NCBI GenBank assembly: GCA_945787595.1
Contig: CALZJV010000289.1
Coordinates: 1-15,641 of the forward strand
Origin: an uncultured Desulfobacterales bacterium
Lineage (GTDB): Bacteria; Desulfobacterota; Desulfobacteria; Desulfobacterales; JAFDCJ01
Direction: 5' to 3'
Length of the DNA: 15,641 nucleotides
Shown here: positions 7,312 through 13,601 of the stretch, piece after piece
Position numbering within the stretch: the stretch's first letter is position 1
Layout: each line of letters starts with the position of its first letter
Position numbers and translations under genes: made by a program
Notes under the pieces: generated by a model
What the model was told of the DNA's origin: nothing
Databases searched by the model: none
Seen by the model: only the letters and a program-made list of their open reading frames with translations

Positions 7312-7344
7312 AACCTTTGAACCCTGAACCTGGAACCTGGAACC
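7312..7344 (+). repeat. GAACC-type repeat just upstream of the reductase gene
   Basis: AACCTTTGAACCCTGA at 7312-7327 is identical to 109-124, and it continues with CTGGAACC repeats to 7344. As in the first copy, it sits in the leader of a gene that has no visible Shine-Dalgarno sequence. Confidence 0.7.
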
Positions 7345-7362
7345 GCTCAGTTTCGAAATAAA

Positions 7363-8061
7363 ATGGACCGAATTGAATCGATTGAGGATCTTAAGGCCTG
7401 CTTATTCAGGGCGGAAACATTTCGCGCCAATCGCAACAGGCCGTTTATCACCGTCAGCTACGCTCAGAGCGTGGACGGCAGCATTGCTACCGGAGACAGG
7501 CTACCCATTCAAATCAGCGGACCGGAATCCGCGGTATTGACTCATCAGATACGGGCAGCCAGTGATGCGGTTTTGATCGGGGTGGGTACCCTGCTGGCAG
7601 ATGATCCCCGATTGACGGTCAGGCTGACTGAAGGAAGCAATCCACAGCCTATCATCCTGGATACTCATCTGCGAACCCCGCTGAGCGCAAGGCTGGTAAC
7701 CCAAACTGATCTCAGCCCATGGATCATCAGAATCGAGGCCTTTAAAAATGCCGGTGCAACCCCCCTGCCCTGCGCCACCGGCCGGGACGGAAAAATCGAT
7801 CTGCATGCCCTGATGGCAATGCTGGCTGAAATGCAGGTCAACAGTATCATGGTAGAAGGAGGGGCTAAGGTGATCACTAGCTTTGTCCATTCACGACTGA
7901 TTGATCAATTTATTATTACGGTTTCGCCAAGACTGGTGGGCGGTCTGCAAGTTATCGATTCCAATGGATTGAATTTAAATACAAATTTAACGCTGGCTCA
8001 TGTGAGCTATCAGCGTTTCGGTAATGACCTGGTCATCTGGACCCGCCCGGACTGGAAGTAG
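7363..8061 (+). CDS. RibD C-terminal / dihydrofolate reductase-like pteridine reductase
   Basis: A 232-aa stand-alone reductase domain of the RibD_C/DHFR-like family, without the RibD deaminase domain. Motifs seen are PFITVSYAQSVDGSIAT (27-43, substrate and cofactor pocket), ISGPES (51-56), the long block HQIRAASDAVLIGVGTLLAD (61-80) followed by DPRL, and IMVEGGAKV (162-170, the nucleotide-binding glycine pair). Relatives reduce a ribosylamino-pyrimidine in riboflavin synthesis or act on pterins with NAD(P)H. As no other riboflavin gene lies nearby, a specialised pterin or pyrimidine substrate is more likely than core riboflavin synthesis; this is inference. The start has no clear Shine-Dalgarno, but sequence conservation begins soon after it. 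The stop codon is 3 bases from the next gene's ATG, so the two are almost certainly co-transcribed and probably translationally coupled. Confidence 0.85.
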   Translation: MDRIESIEDLKACLFRAETFRANRNRPFITVSYAQSVDGSIATGDRLPIQISGPESAVLTHQIRAASDAVLIGVGTLLADDPRLTVRLTEGSNPQPIILDTHLRTPLSARLVTQTDLSPWIIRIEAFKNAGATPLPCATGRDGKIDLHALMAMLAEMQVNSIMVEGGAKVITSFVHSRLIDQFIITVSPRLVGGLQVIDSNGLNLNTNLTLAHVSYQRFGNDLVIWTRPDWK

Positions 8062-8064
8062 CGC

Positions 8065-9093
8065 ATGATCCGCACATCGGTAATCTTCAAAAACCCGCAG
8101 GAGGTTGAACTACAGCAGGATTCATTGCCGTCACTCCGCAGAGGTGAAGTCCTCATCAAAACGCACCTGTCGGCGATAAGTACCGGCACGGAGATGCTGG
8201 TTTACCGCGGTCAGTTTCCTCCAAAGCTGCCTGTCGATAAAAACATCAATCCACTCGCTCATGAATTCAAATATCCGCTCAAATATGGCTATACAAGTAT
8301 CGGCCGGGTGGTTGAAACAGGCCCGGCGGTTTCGAACGGCTGGTTGGATCGAATCGTATTCTGCTTTAATCCCCATGAGAGCCATTATGTTGCGCAACCG
8401 GATCAGCTGATACCCGTTCCCGCAGACATTGTTGCGGCAGACGCAGTGTTTCTGCCGAATATGGAATCTGCCGTCAATTTCCTGATGGATGGGCGGCCTG
8501 TCATCGGTGAAGCCGTTGTCGTATTCGGGCAAGGTGTGGTTGGATTGCTGACGACAGCCCAGTTGGCGATGTTACCCTTGAGCTGCCTGGTCACCCTGGA
8601 CAAATGGCCGCTGCGGCGAAAAAAATCTCTGGATGTGGGCGCTCACTTTTCGTGGGATCCGGCAGTGCCCGATCTGCAGGCTGAATTGGCCGCTGCAATA
8701 GAATCCCGCTCCGGTCGGAAGGACAGCGATCTTATTTATGAGTTATCCGGCAACCCCGATGCGCTGAATCAGGCGGTTAAGATTGCCGGGTTCGGTTCTC
8801 GCATTGTCATCGGGTCCTGGTATGGAACCAGAAAAGCAAAACTGGATCTGGGTGCGGGATTTCATCGCAACCGAATCCGCTTTATCAGCAGTCAGGTGAG
8901 CACCCTTGCTCCGGAATTTTCCGGCAGATGGTCAAAAGACAGGCGGCTGAAGATCGCCTGGGAGATGATCCGTCTCATTAAACCGGCTGATTTTATCACC
9001 CATCGCTTTGACATTCACCAGGCCGCAGAGGCTTATGAATTGCTGGATAAAAGACCGGGGCAAGCCGTCCAGGTCGTGCTGACTTACGAGTAG
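8065..9093 (+). CDS. Medium-chain dehydrogenase/reductase (zinc-type alcohol dehydrogenase-like)
   Basis: A 342-aa MDR-superfamily protein. The N-terminal GroES-like part includes STGTEMLVYRG (39-49) and KYPLKYGYTSIGRVVETG (69-86). The Rossmann part starts with VVVFGQGVVGLL (151-162, GxGxxG), and LDKWPLRR (178-185) is at the cofactor ribose/phosphate position. The cysteine-rich structural zinc loop of classical alcohol dehydrogenases is absent, and the usual first catalytic Cys is replaced by the STGTE region, as in BchC-like and other divergent MDR proteins. H104 and H107 (NPHESH) could be ligands. The substrate is unknown. The GGAAG within the end of the preceding gene can serve as its ribosome site, supporting coupling. 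In some genomes such MDR proteins neighbour pterin-synthase-like and RibD-like genes; that comparison is from memory and unchecked. Confidence 0.8.
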   Translation: MIRTSVIFKNPQEVELQQDSLPSLRRGEVLIKTHLSAISTGTEMLVYRGQFPPKLPVDKNINPLAHEFKYPLKYGYTSIGRVVETGPAVSNGWLDRIVFCFNPHESHYVAQPDQLIPVPADIVAADAVFLPNMESAVNFLMDGRPVIGEAVVVFGQGVVGLLTTAQLAMLPLSCLVTLDKWPLRRKKSLDVGAHFSWDPAVPDLQAELAAAIESRSGRKDSDLIYELSGNPDALNQAVKIAGFGSRIVIGSWYGTRKAKLDLGAGFHRNRIRFISSQVSTLAPEFSGRWSKDRRLKIAWEMIRLIKPADFITHRFDIHQAAEAYELLDKRPGQAVQVVLTYE

Positions 9094-9106
9094 ATACCCG
9101 GGTCCA

Positions 9107-9140
9107 GCTTCCGGCCCGTAGGACCTATAGCCCGGAGGGA
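9107..9140 (+). repeat. 34-nt imperfect palindrome, copy 1
   Basis: GCTTCCGGCCCGTAGG begins this 34-nt unit, which ends CCCGGAGGGA. It shares the GCYTCCGGCYCGTAGRG core and the 3' CGGAG with the copies at 9461-9494, 13002-13037 and 13037-13070. It lies 13 bases past the stop codon of the dehydrogenase gene. Confidence 0.65.
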
Positions 9141-9191
9141 GGGCCCGGCACTGGTTCCTCCCTGAAAGGCAGTGTTGGTTTTATGACATCT

Positions 9192-9233
9192 AAGTGCCTA
9201 AAGTGAACTAAAATGAGCTAAAGTGCCTAAAGT
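9192..9233 (+). repeat. Direct repeat of AAGTGCCTAAAGT
   Basis: The 13-mer occurs at 9192-9204 and 9221-9233, with GAACTAAAATGAGCTA between. The same word family (ACTTTAGTTCACT, inverted) reappears at 9401-9413 on the far side of the second 103-bp element. Confidence 0.7.
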
Positions 9234-9283
9234 TAAGGAATTCTATCTTTTTCTATAAACGACAGAGCGAAGCGATACATCAA

Positions 9284-9386
9284 CCCTGGCCCAGACCGAT
9301 CACCAGTATAATATACTCATATGTTAGGTCTGCAATGACGCATAGGCAATATTAATATACATAAACGAGTCGCACCAGGGCGGGCT
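9284..9386 (-). repeat. 103-bp element, copy B (inverted relative to copy A)
   Basis: Read on the minus strand it starts AGCCCGCCCTGGTGCGACTC and ends GGTCTGGGCCAGGG, the same ends as copy A, with a 69-bp AT-rich interior of unrelated sequence but identical length. The interior contains the palindrome GTATAATATAC. With copy A it brackets the reductase and dehydrogenase genes in inverted orientation, with the AGCC ends outermost. Confidence 0.75.
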
Positions 9387-9460
9387 TTAGATCACTTATA
9401 ACTTTAGTTCACTCGAAACTTTATATTATTTTCAAGGCAGAACCCATTATCTCTGACCTG

Positions 9461-9494
9461 GCTCTCCGAGGCGTAGGCTCTACGAGCCGGAGGC
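9461..9494 (-). repeat. 34-nt imperfect palindrome, copy 2
   Basis: On the minus strand it begins GCCTCCGGCTCGTAGAGCC and closely matches copy 4 (13037-13070). CTCCG/CGGAG and CGTAG/CTACG can pair around a GCT loop. It is 41 bases before the glycosyltransferase start. Confidence 0.7.
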
Positions 9495-9534
9495 CCAAAG
9501 GACCAGTTTTTGCGTACAGAATAAATGAATTTCT

Positions 9535-10623
9535 ATGCGCCTGGGATTCGTCATATACGGCAATCTAAATACGCTCACCGGCGGTTATATTTACGACCGA
9601 ATCCTGGTTGAGCATCTACAAAGCCGGGGGCACCGGGTTGATATTATTTCGCTTCCCCGGCGCAATTACGGACATCATTTGCTGGACAATTTTTCCCCCG
9701 GTCTCCGTTCCGATCTTGCTTCAGGGCCCTATGATATCCTCTTGCAGGATGAACTCAATCACCCGTCTTTATTTCATACCAACCGCAGTCTGCAAAAAAA
9801 TGCAAATCTTCCCATGGTCGCTATCGTTCACCAGGTATTGTGTCGTCAGCCGAGAAACGGGTTGCTCAATCGGATATATCAGGCAATTGAAAAACGATAT
9901 TTAGAATCGATTGACGCAATCATATTCAACAGCGATACGACTCGCAGAACGGTGGAAGCCCTGGTCAGCGCTAAAGGACCCTCCATTGTGGCCTGTCCGG
10001 CCGGGGATCGACTGGGACAGTTACCATCGATGGATCTGATTGGATCCCGAACTCAAGACAGCGGACCGCTCAGGTTGATTTATGTCGGCAATGTGCTGCC
10101 CCACAAAGGATTGTTACCGCTTATCAAGGGGTTGTCCCATCTTGCGCCTGAAATATGGCACCTCACAGCGGTCGGCAGTTTAATGATGGATGGCCGCTAT
10201 GTTCGTAAAATTAAAAGGCTGATGGCTCAAAAAAATCTCAACCGACAGATCGAAATAACCGGTCCCAAAGATGGGAATGAATTGGCCAAACTATTCGCTC
10301 GAAGTCATGTATTCATTATGCCCTATTCCCATGAGGGTTTCGGGATGGCATATTTGGAAGCCATGGCCTTTGCCCTGCCGGTGGTGGGATCTTCAGAGGG
10401 TGCGGTAAGGGAGTTTGTCATTCCGGGCCAAAATGGCTTTTTAATTGAAGTTGATGATTTTAAATCGGTCAATGCCTGTATTCACGACTTACATCATGAT
10501 CGCCAACGCCTGTTCAAAATGAGTTGCGCCGCATTCCGGACCTATCAAGAACGACCGAAGTGGCGGGATACCATGGAATCGATTCACAGGTTTTTGAGCG
10601 GTCTGGTAGGATCTAGGTGGTAA
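9535..10623 (+). CDS. GT4-family glycosyltransferase
   Basis: A 362-aa GT-B fold retaining glycosyltransferase. The N-terminal domain opens with MRLGFVIYGNLNTLTGGYIY (1-20), whose LTGGY glycine loop is typical of sugar-acceptor domains of this family, and has HxV-type strands (VAIVHQ, 95-100). The C-terminal domain contains LIYVGNVLPHKGLLPLIKGL (181-200), then the donor-site motif EGFGMAYLEAMAFALPVVGS (267-286) with the E-x7-E pair E267/E275, and EGAVREF. It transfers a sugar from a nucleotide-sugar donor in the cytoplasm, usually to a lipid, polysaccharide or small acceptor; sugar and acceptor are unknown. No transmembrane segment is evident. The ATG lacks a strong Shine-Dalgarno. It lies 441 bp after the dehydrogenase gene on the same strand, so linkage to the CDP-alcohol phosphatidyltransferase and the reductase pair is by neighbourhood only. 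Confidence 0.88.
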   Translation: MRLGFVIYGNLNTLTGGYIYDRILVEHLQSRGHRVDIISLPRRNYGHHLLDNFSPGLRSDLASGPYDILLQDELNHPSLFHTNRSLQKNANLPMVAIVHQVLCRQPRNGLLNRIYQAIEKRYLESIDAIIFNSDTTRRTVEALVSAKGPSIVACPAGDRLGQLPSMDLIGSRTQDSGPLRLIYVGNVLPHKGLLPLIKGLSHLAPEIWHLTAVGSLMMDGRYVRKIKRLMAQKNLNRQIEITGPKDGNELAKLFARSHVFIMPYSHEGFGMAYLEAMAFALPVVGSSEGAVREFVIPGQNGFLIEVDDFKSVNACIHDLHHDRQRLFKMSCAAFRTYQERPKWRDTMESIHRFLSGLVGSRW

Positions 10624-10826
10624 CTTGTTTTTAGCGTACATACCATTTTCAGGAAGCTGAAAAAATAGGCATCCCACCAAAACCAGTACCCAACTGCCTT
10701 TTCCTGATACAATATGAATAACAATACGATCTTTTAACATAAAAGGTAAATATAAAGCTCCCGTATCACTTCACCCGGAAAAAGGAGCCGCACGCCAGCT
10801 TAGCAACATCCGGTCATTTTTTTTAT

Positions 10827-11212
10827 TTAACCGCAGACTCACGCCGACGGCCGCAGACGGTGCAGCTGAATGCCGGCGCATTAAGCTGCAGGGGAGCCTT
10901 CCTGCCGGACGACCCCGGAGAAATAGGCTCCGCCCCAGAGAAATGAGTGCAACAGAGATTTCACCCCGGATAAACAGGCTCCGCGTTTAACTGGGCAGGC
11001 GGGGTAAACATTTCACCCCGATGAAATAGATTTCATAATTCATTGGGCAAGCAATTCACCCCAGTACGATAGTTCCCACTTACGGGGCAGGCGGGATAAA
11101 CATTTCATTGGGCAGGCAGGACAGGCATTGTCCGGCAGAAAACTGCAATCGCTTCGCGATGATATTATTGCCCGGAGGGCATGACAGTCTGTCTGTGTCG
11201 GTCTGCGGCTAA
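10827..11212. repeat. 386-bp element with TTARCCGCAGAC ends and internal repeats
   Basis: The ends are TTAACCGCAGAC (10827-10838) and GTCTGCGGCTAA (11201-11212), inverted with one mismatch. The interior carries degenerate units: GGGCAGGCGGGGTAAACATT (10993-11012) recurs at 11085-11104 with one mismatch, TTTCACCCC-type words occur near 10958, 11010 and 11055, and TTGGGCARGC at 11043 and 11108. ATCGCTTCGCGAT near 11149-11161 is a small hairpin. It has no open frame. Confidence 0.6.
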
Positions 11213-11260
11213 TTTGCTATGGAGGTTGGTTATTGAAATAATCATTGAAAAATCAATTAG

Positions 11261-11289
11261 TTGACTTTTAGGCTGGTTAATGGTTTAAA
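11261..11289 (+). promoter_or_regulatory. Candidate sigma70-type promoter for the ATPase gene
   Basis: TTGACT (11261-11266) is separated by 17 bases from TTTAAA (11284-11289), a 5/6 and a 4/6 match to consensus, in AT-rich DNA 85 bases upstream of the start codon. Just upstream, ATTGA-AAAA-TCAAT (11244-11257) is a small dyad that could be an operator. This is prediction by eye only. Confidence 0.35.
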
Positions 11290-11373
11290 CTAACGATAAT
11301 AGAATTCGGAAATGCTATATTTGAGTTTTGACAGGATTTAGAGGATTGACAGGAGTTATCTAAGGGAAAAGCG

Positions 11374-12948
11374 ATGAGTTATAAAAAGCCGAAACGAATG
11401 TTTGAAGATGCCGGGTTGGTTGATCCGCGCAGAGCTTATCATGTTGATTTGGAGAGGGTGGTAAACACAAAAAATCAAGATTTGAAAACCATGGTGGACC
11501 GGGGAAGGTACTTTTCCATCTTTGCCCCTAGACAAAGCGGTAAGACGACCTTTCTTGAGGGCTTTTGCCTCGAATTTGAAAAAGATTCAACCTATGTGCC
11601 CATCATTCTTAGTTTTCAAAGGTACAAAAGCCTTGATAAACAGACCTTTTATCAGCAAATTCAAAAGGAGCTTTATAATCAACTGACAAACAGACTTACA
11701 AGTGTTGATTGTCCCAGCCTGGATGCTGCTGTGTCCTATCTGGATTCCCATCAACTGACAAACCATATCTCACTTGGTGAATTGTTCGAAGAATTAAACC
11801 AGCTTTTAGGATTAAAAAAAGTCTTTATTTTCATAGACGAATTTGACGGCATCCCTGAAAATGAATTGGAAAACTTTTTAACCACTTTAAGAGAACTGTA
11901 TCAAAAATACAAAAAGCGACAAGATAAAGCCCTGTACTCGGTGGGGCTGGTGGGAATTCGCAACATTACCAAGCTGATTGTCGGCGGTGTTTCTCCGTTT
12001 AATATAGCCGACCAGGTCAAATTGCCTCCTTTTTCGCTAAAAAACGTTCGCGATCTTTACGCGCAGTATAGCGAGGAAACCAATCAACCCTTTACCGATG
12101 AAGCTGTTAAAATGGTCTACACGGAAACCGCCGGGCAACCCTGGCTGGTAAACCGCTTGGCAACCATCCTGACCATTGATGTAAAACCGGAAACCACGGA
12201 CCCCCTCACCGCAGAAGATGTGCAAAAGGCCATTGATATTCTTCTCTACGAAGAAAACAGCCATTTCGACAATATCACCGAAAAGGCCAAACAATACAAA
12301 GAAACCTTTATGGATGTCGTCTTTAACGGAGTTGAATATATTCCCGGTGATGAGGAGCAGTCGCTTCTTTTAACCCATGGCCTGATTAAGGCGGAAGGAA
12401 AAGATATTCGGATCGGCAACCCCATATACAAGCAAAGATTCACCAAGGCATTTTTCAGGGAAGTGGCGACACAAACCGACGTATCTTCAAGGAGATATTA
12501 TCTACCGGATAGTCGTCTGAACATGGAAAGAATCCTGACGGACTTTGAGCGCTACATCACCCGGATCGGGGCGGCCGCGTTTTATTCCACAACTAGACCA
12601 ATGGAGGTGACGGGTAAGTTTCAACTCACCGCCTGGCTATACCAGTTTGTCTCGGAAGGGTCCGGCGAATTGTATTACGAAAGCAGAACAGGGCTGGGGA
12701 TCATGGATATCATGCTTGTTCACGGACAAAATAAGTACATCGTCGAAACCAAAATCAACCGGTATCCGGGAACGACAGAGGAGGCGTTGGAACAATTGAG
12801 CGAAAAGTATCTTTTACCGGAAAAAGTCGATCACGGCTATATTGTGCTGTTTGATCCTAAAACGAAAGTAGGAGAAATCTGCACACCCCAAAAACGCATG
12901 ACGGAGGGAAAAGAAATATTGATTTTCAACATCGCGATAGGACGCTAG
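11374..12948 (+). CDS. AAA-like ATPase with C-terminal PD-(D/E)XK nuclease-like domain
   Basis: A 524-aa soluble two-domain protein. The ATPase domain (about 30-290) has Walker A APRQSGKTTF (51-60, K57), Walker B VFIFIDEFD (150-158, D155/E156), and TAGQPWLVNRLA (252-263), a GQP motif typical of the AAA-like (AAA_35 and related) families. Residues about 300-375 look like a winged-helix-type linker. The C-terminal domain (about 385-524) has GLGIMDIMLV (440-449, D445) and KYIVETK (454-460, E458/K460), the D...ExK arrangement of PD-(D/E)XK nucleases, with E436 and the downstream EQLSEKY helix also fitting. The start has AAGGGA 7 bases upstream. The closest family type I know is the AAA-like plus PDDEXK_9-like proteins, numerous in anaerobes and of unknown role. 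It has no partner genes in this window. Confidence 0.85.
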   Translation: MSYKKPKRMFEDAGLVDPRRAYHVDLERVVNTKNQDLKTMVDRGRYFSIFAPRQSGKTTFLEGFCLEFEKDSTYVPIILSFQRYKSLDKQTFYQQIQKELYNQLTNRLTSVDCPSLDAAVSYLDSHQLTNHISLGELFEELNQLLGLKKVFIFIDEFDGIPENELENFLTTLRELYQKYKKRQDKALYSVGLVGIRNITKLIVGGVSPFNIADQVKLPPFSLKNVRDLYAQYSEETNQPFTDEAVKMVYTETAGQPWLVNRLATILTIDVKPETTDPLTAEDVQKAIDILLYEENSHFDNITEKAKQYKETFMDVVFNGVEYIPGDEEQSLLLTHGLIKAEGKDIRIGNPIYKQRFTKAFFREVATQTDVSSRRYYLPDSRLNMERILTDFERYITRIGAAAFYSTTRPMEVTGKFQLTAWLYQFVSEGSGELYYESRTGLGIMDIMLVHGQNKYIVETKINRYPGTTEEALEQLSEKYLLPEKVDHGYIVLFDPKTKVGEICTPQKRMTEGKEILIFNIAIGR

Positions 12949-13001
12949 GCCTTTAAGCGCAGATCTCGCTGAGTAGTTTGTAATAGTTCACCGCAGACGC
13001 A

Positions 13002-13037
13002 GCCTCCGGCCCATAGGGCCTAGAGCCTACGCCCCGG
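13002..13037 (+). repeat. 34-nt imperfect palindrome family, divergent copy 3
   Basis: This copy reads GCCTCCGGCCCATAGGGCC, then AGAGCCTACGCCCCGG. It shares the first 20 bases of the family pattern but diverges in the 3' half. It touches copy 4, making a tandem pair. Confidence 0.55.
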
Positions 13038-13070
13038 CTTCCGGCTCGTAGAGACTACAGCTCGGAGAGC
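13037..13070 (+). repeat. 34-nt imperfect palindrome, copy 4
   Basis: It begins GCTTCCGGCTCGTAGAGAC and ends CTCGGAGAGC, closely matching copy 2 (minus strand, 9461-9494). GTAG/CTAC around AGA forms the tip and CCT/GGAG-type pairs form the base. Confidence 0.65.
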
Positions 13071-13601
13071 GGGAGAACGCAAAGGCAAGATGGATTTTCC
13101 TTTCTGTTGATCCGCTAGAAAGCGAATCAACGGAAAGCAATAAAAAATTTACCCTCAGCGTCCTTCGCGCCTCTGCGGTGAACTATTACCCATTTTGTTT
13201 CTTGGCCCACATCTCGATTTGTCCCCAAAATATCCCTGTTGATTTCTTGAAACTAAAATCTTCTAAGTTGATGGATTCGTAAAAAGTCGAAATTTCAACT
13301 TTTGTTCATTGTAACGCATTGAAATTAAAAACCCTAAAATTTGATTTTTGTGCTTTCTGCGCATTTTTGCGGCCATATCAAAGATAGAAAAAAACCAATC
13401 CTCAGAGACACACGTTATGCCAGATGCAAATCCATCGGTCTTGACATTTACGCATAGCACTCACATTATAAATAAAATCCTAAAAAAGATGAGCAAAAGA
13501 TATCATGAATGCCGCTAAGCTGAGATTGCAAAATGGACAACATGGTCAACGTATAAAATCTTACCCGGCTATACCAAATACCAGGTGGGCAGGAGATCTC
13601 T

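Larger units (their letters stand above)
6826..7362. other. Repeat-filled gap before the reductase gene
   Basis: There is no gene here. In order it holds the first 103-bp element (6839-6941), an inverted GAACC-type string (6942-6966), a degenerate relative of the 51-81 repeat (about 6969-7015), a 115-bp inverted repeat (7028-7142), a TGAAGTTTCAT string (also present near 4847-4857), and a direct GAACC-type string (7312-7344) ending 18 bases before the next start codon. Between 7180 and 7310 I see nothing further. Confidence 0.7.
9094..9534. other. Repeat-filled gap before the glycosyltransferase gene
   Basis: No gene is visible. It holds a 34-nt palindrome copy (9107-9140), a G/C-rich possible stem GGGAGG/CCTCCC (9137-9142, 9157-9162) with CACTG/CAGTG around it but no T tract, a direct repeat AAGTGCCTAAAGT (9192-9204 and 9221-9233), the second 103-bp element (9284-9386), an inverted counterpart of AGTGAACTAAA (9202-9212) at 9403-9413, and a second, inverted 34-nt palindrome (9461-9494). 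No promoter stands out. Confidence 0.65.
10624..11373. other. Gene-free region with long repeat element and promoter
   Basis: Nothing coding is seen. A weak stem TTTTCAG/CTGAAAA (10646-10652, 10657-10663) follows the glycosyltransferase without a T tract. The 386-bp element at 10827-11212 fills the centre. From 11213 the sequence becomes AT-rich and holds a likely promoter (11261-11289) and a TTGACAGGATTTAGAGGATT-type string (about 11327-11355) before the ATPase gene. Confidence 0.6.
12981..13188. repeat. 208-bp composite inverted repeat with nested palindromes
   Basis: The outer arms TAATAGTTCACCGCAGA (12981-12997) and TCTGCGGTGAACTATTA (13172-13188) are perfect 17-bp inverted copies. Inside, two 34-36-nt palindromes lie side by side (13002-13037, 13037-13070). 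An inner hairpin follows, with CTTTCTGTTGATCCGC (13100-13115) against GCGAATCAACGGAAAG (13122-13137) at 14 of 16 positions and a TAGAAA loop. It lies 32 bases after the ATPase stop codon and may also act in 3'-end formation. Confidence 0.8.
12949..13601. other. Gene-free region containing a composite inverted repeat
   Basis: No gene is supported here. The 208-bp composite repeat at 12981-13188 dominates. Near 13283-13302, AAAGTCGAAATTTCAACTTT is a 20-bp palindrome with one mismatched pair, following a GATTCGTAAAAAGTC string that resembles a common intergenic repeat. Bases 13310-13580 are AT-rich with no clear signal until the ribosome site AGGAG at 13591-13595. Confidence 0.5.

Noticed and set aside
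6839..9386. Integron cassette flanked by true attC sites
   Set aside because: The layout is suggestive, but the RYYYAAC/GTTRRRY core sites are absent, the two copies are inverted rather than direct, and no integrase is in the window.
10489..10740. 83-codon minus-strand open frame
   Set aside because: It overlaps the end of the glycosyltransferase gene antisense and has no recognisable features.
10827..11212. CRISPR array
   Set aside because: The repeated units are degenerate, vary in spacing and lack uniform spacers; no cas gene is present.
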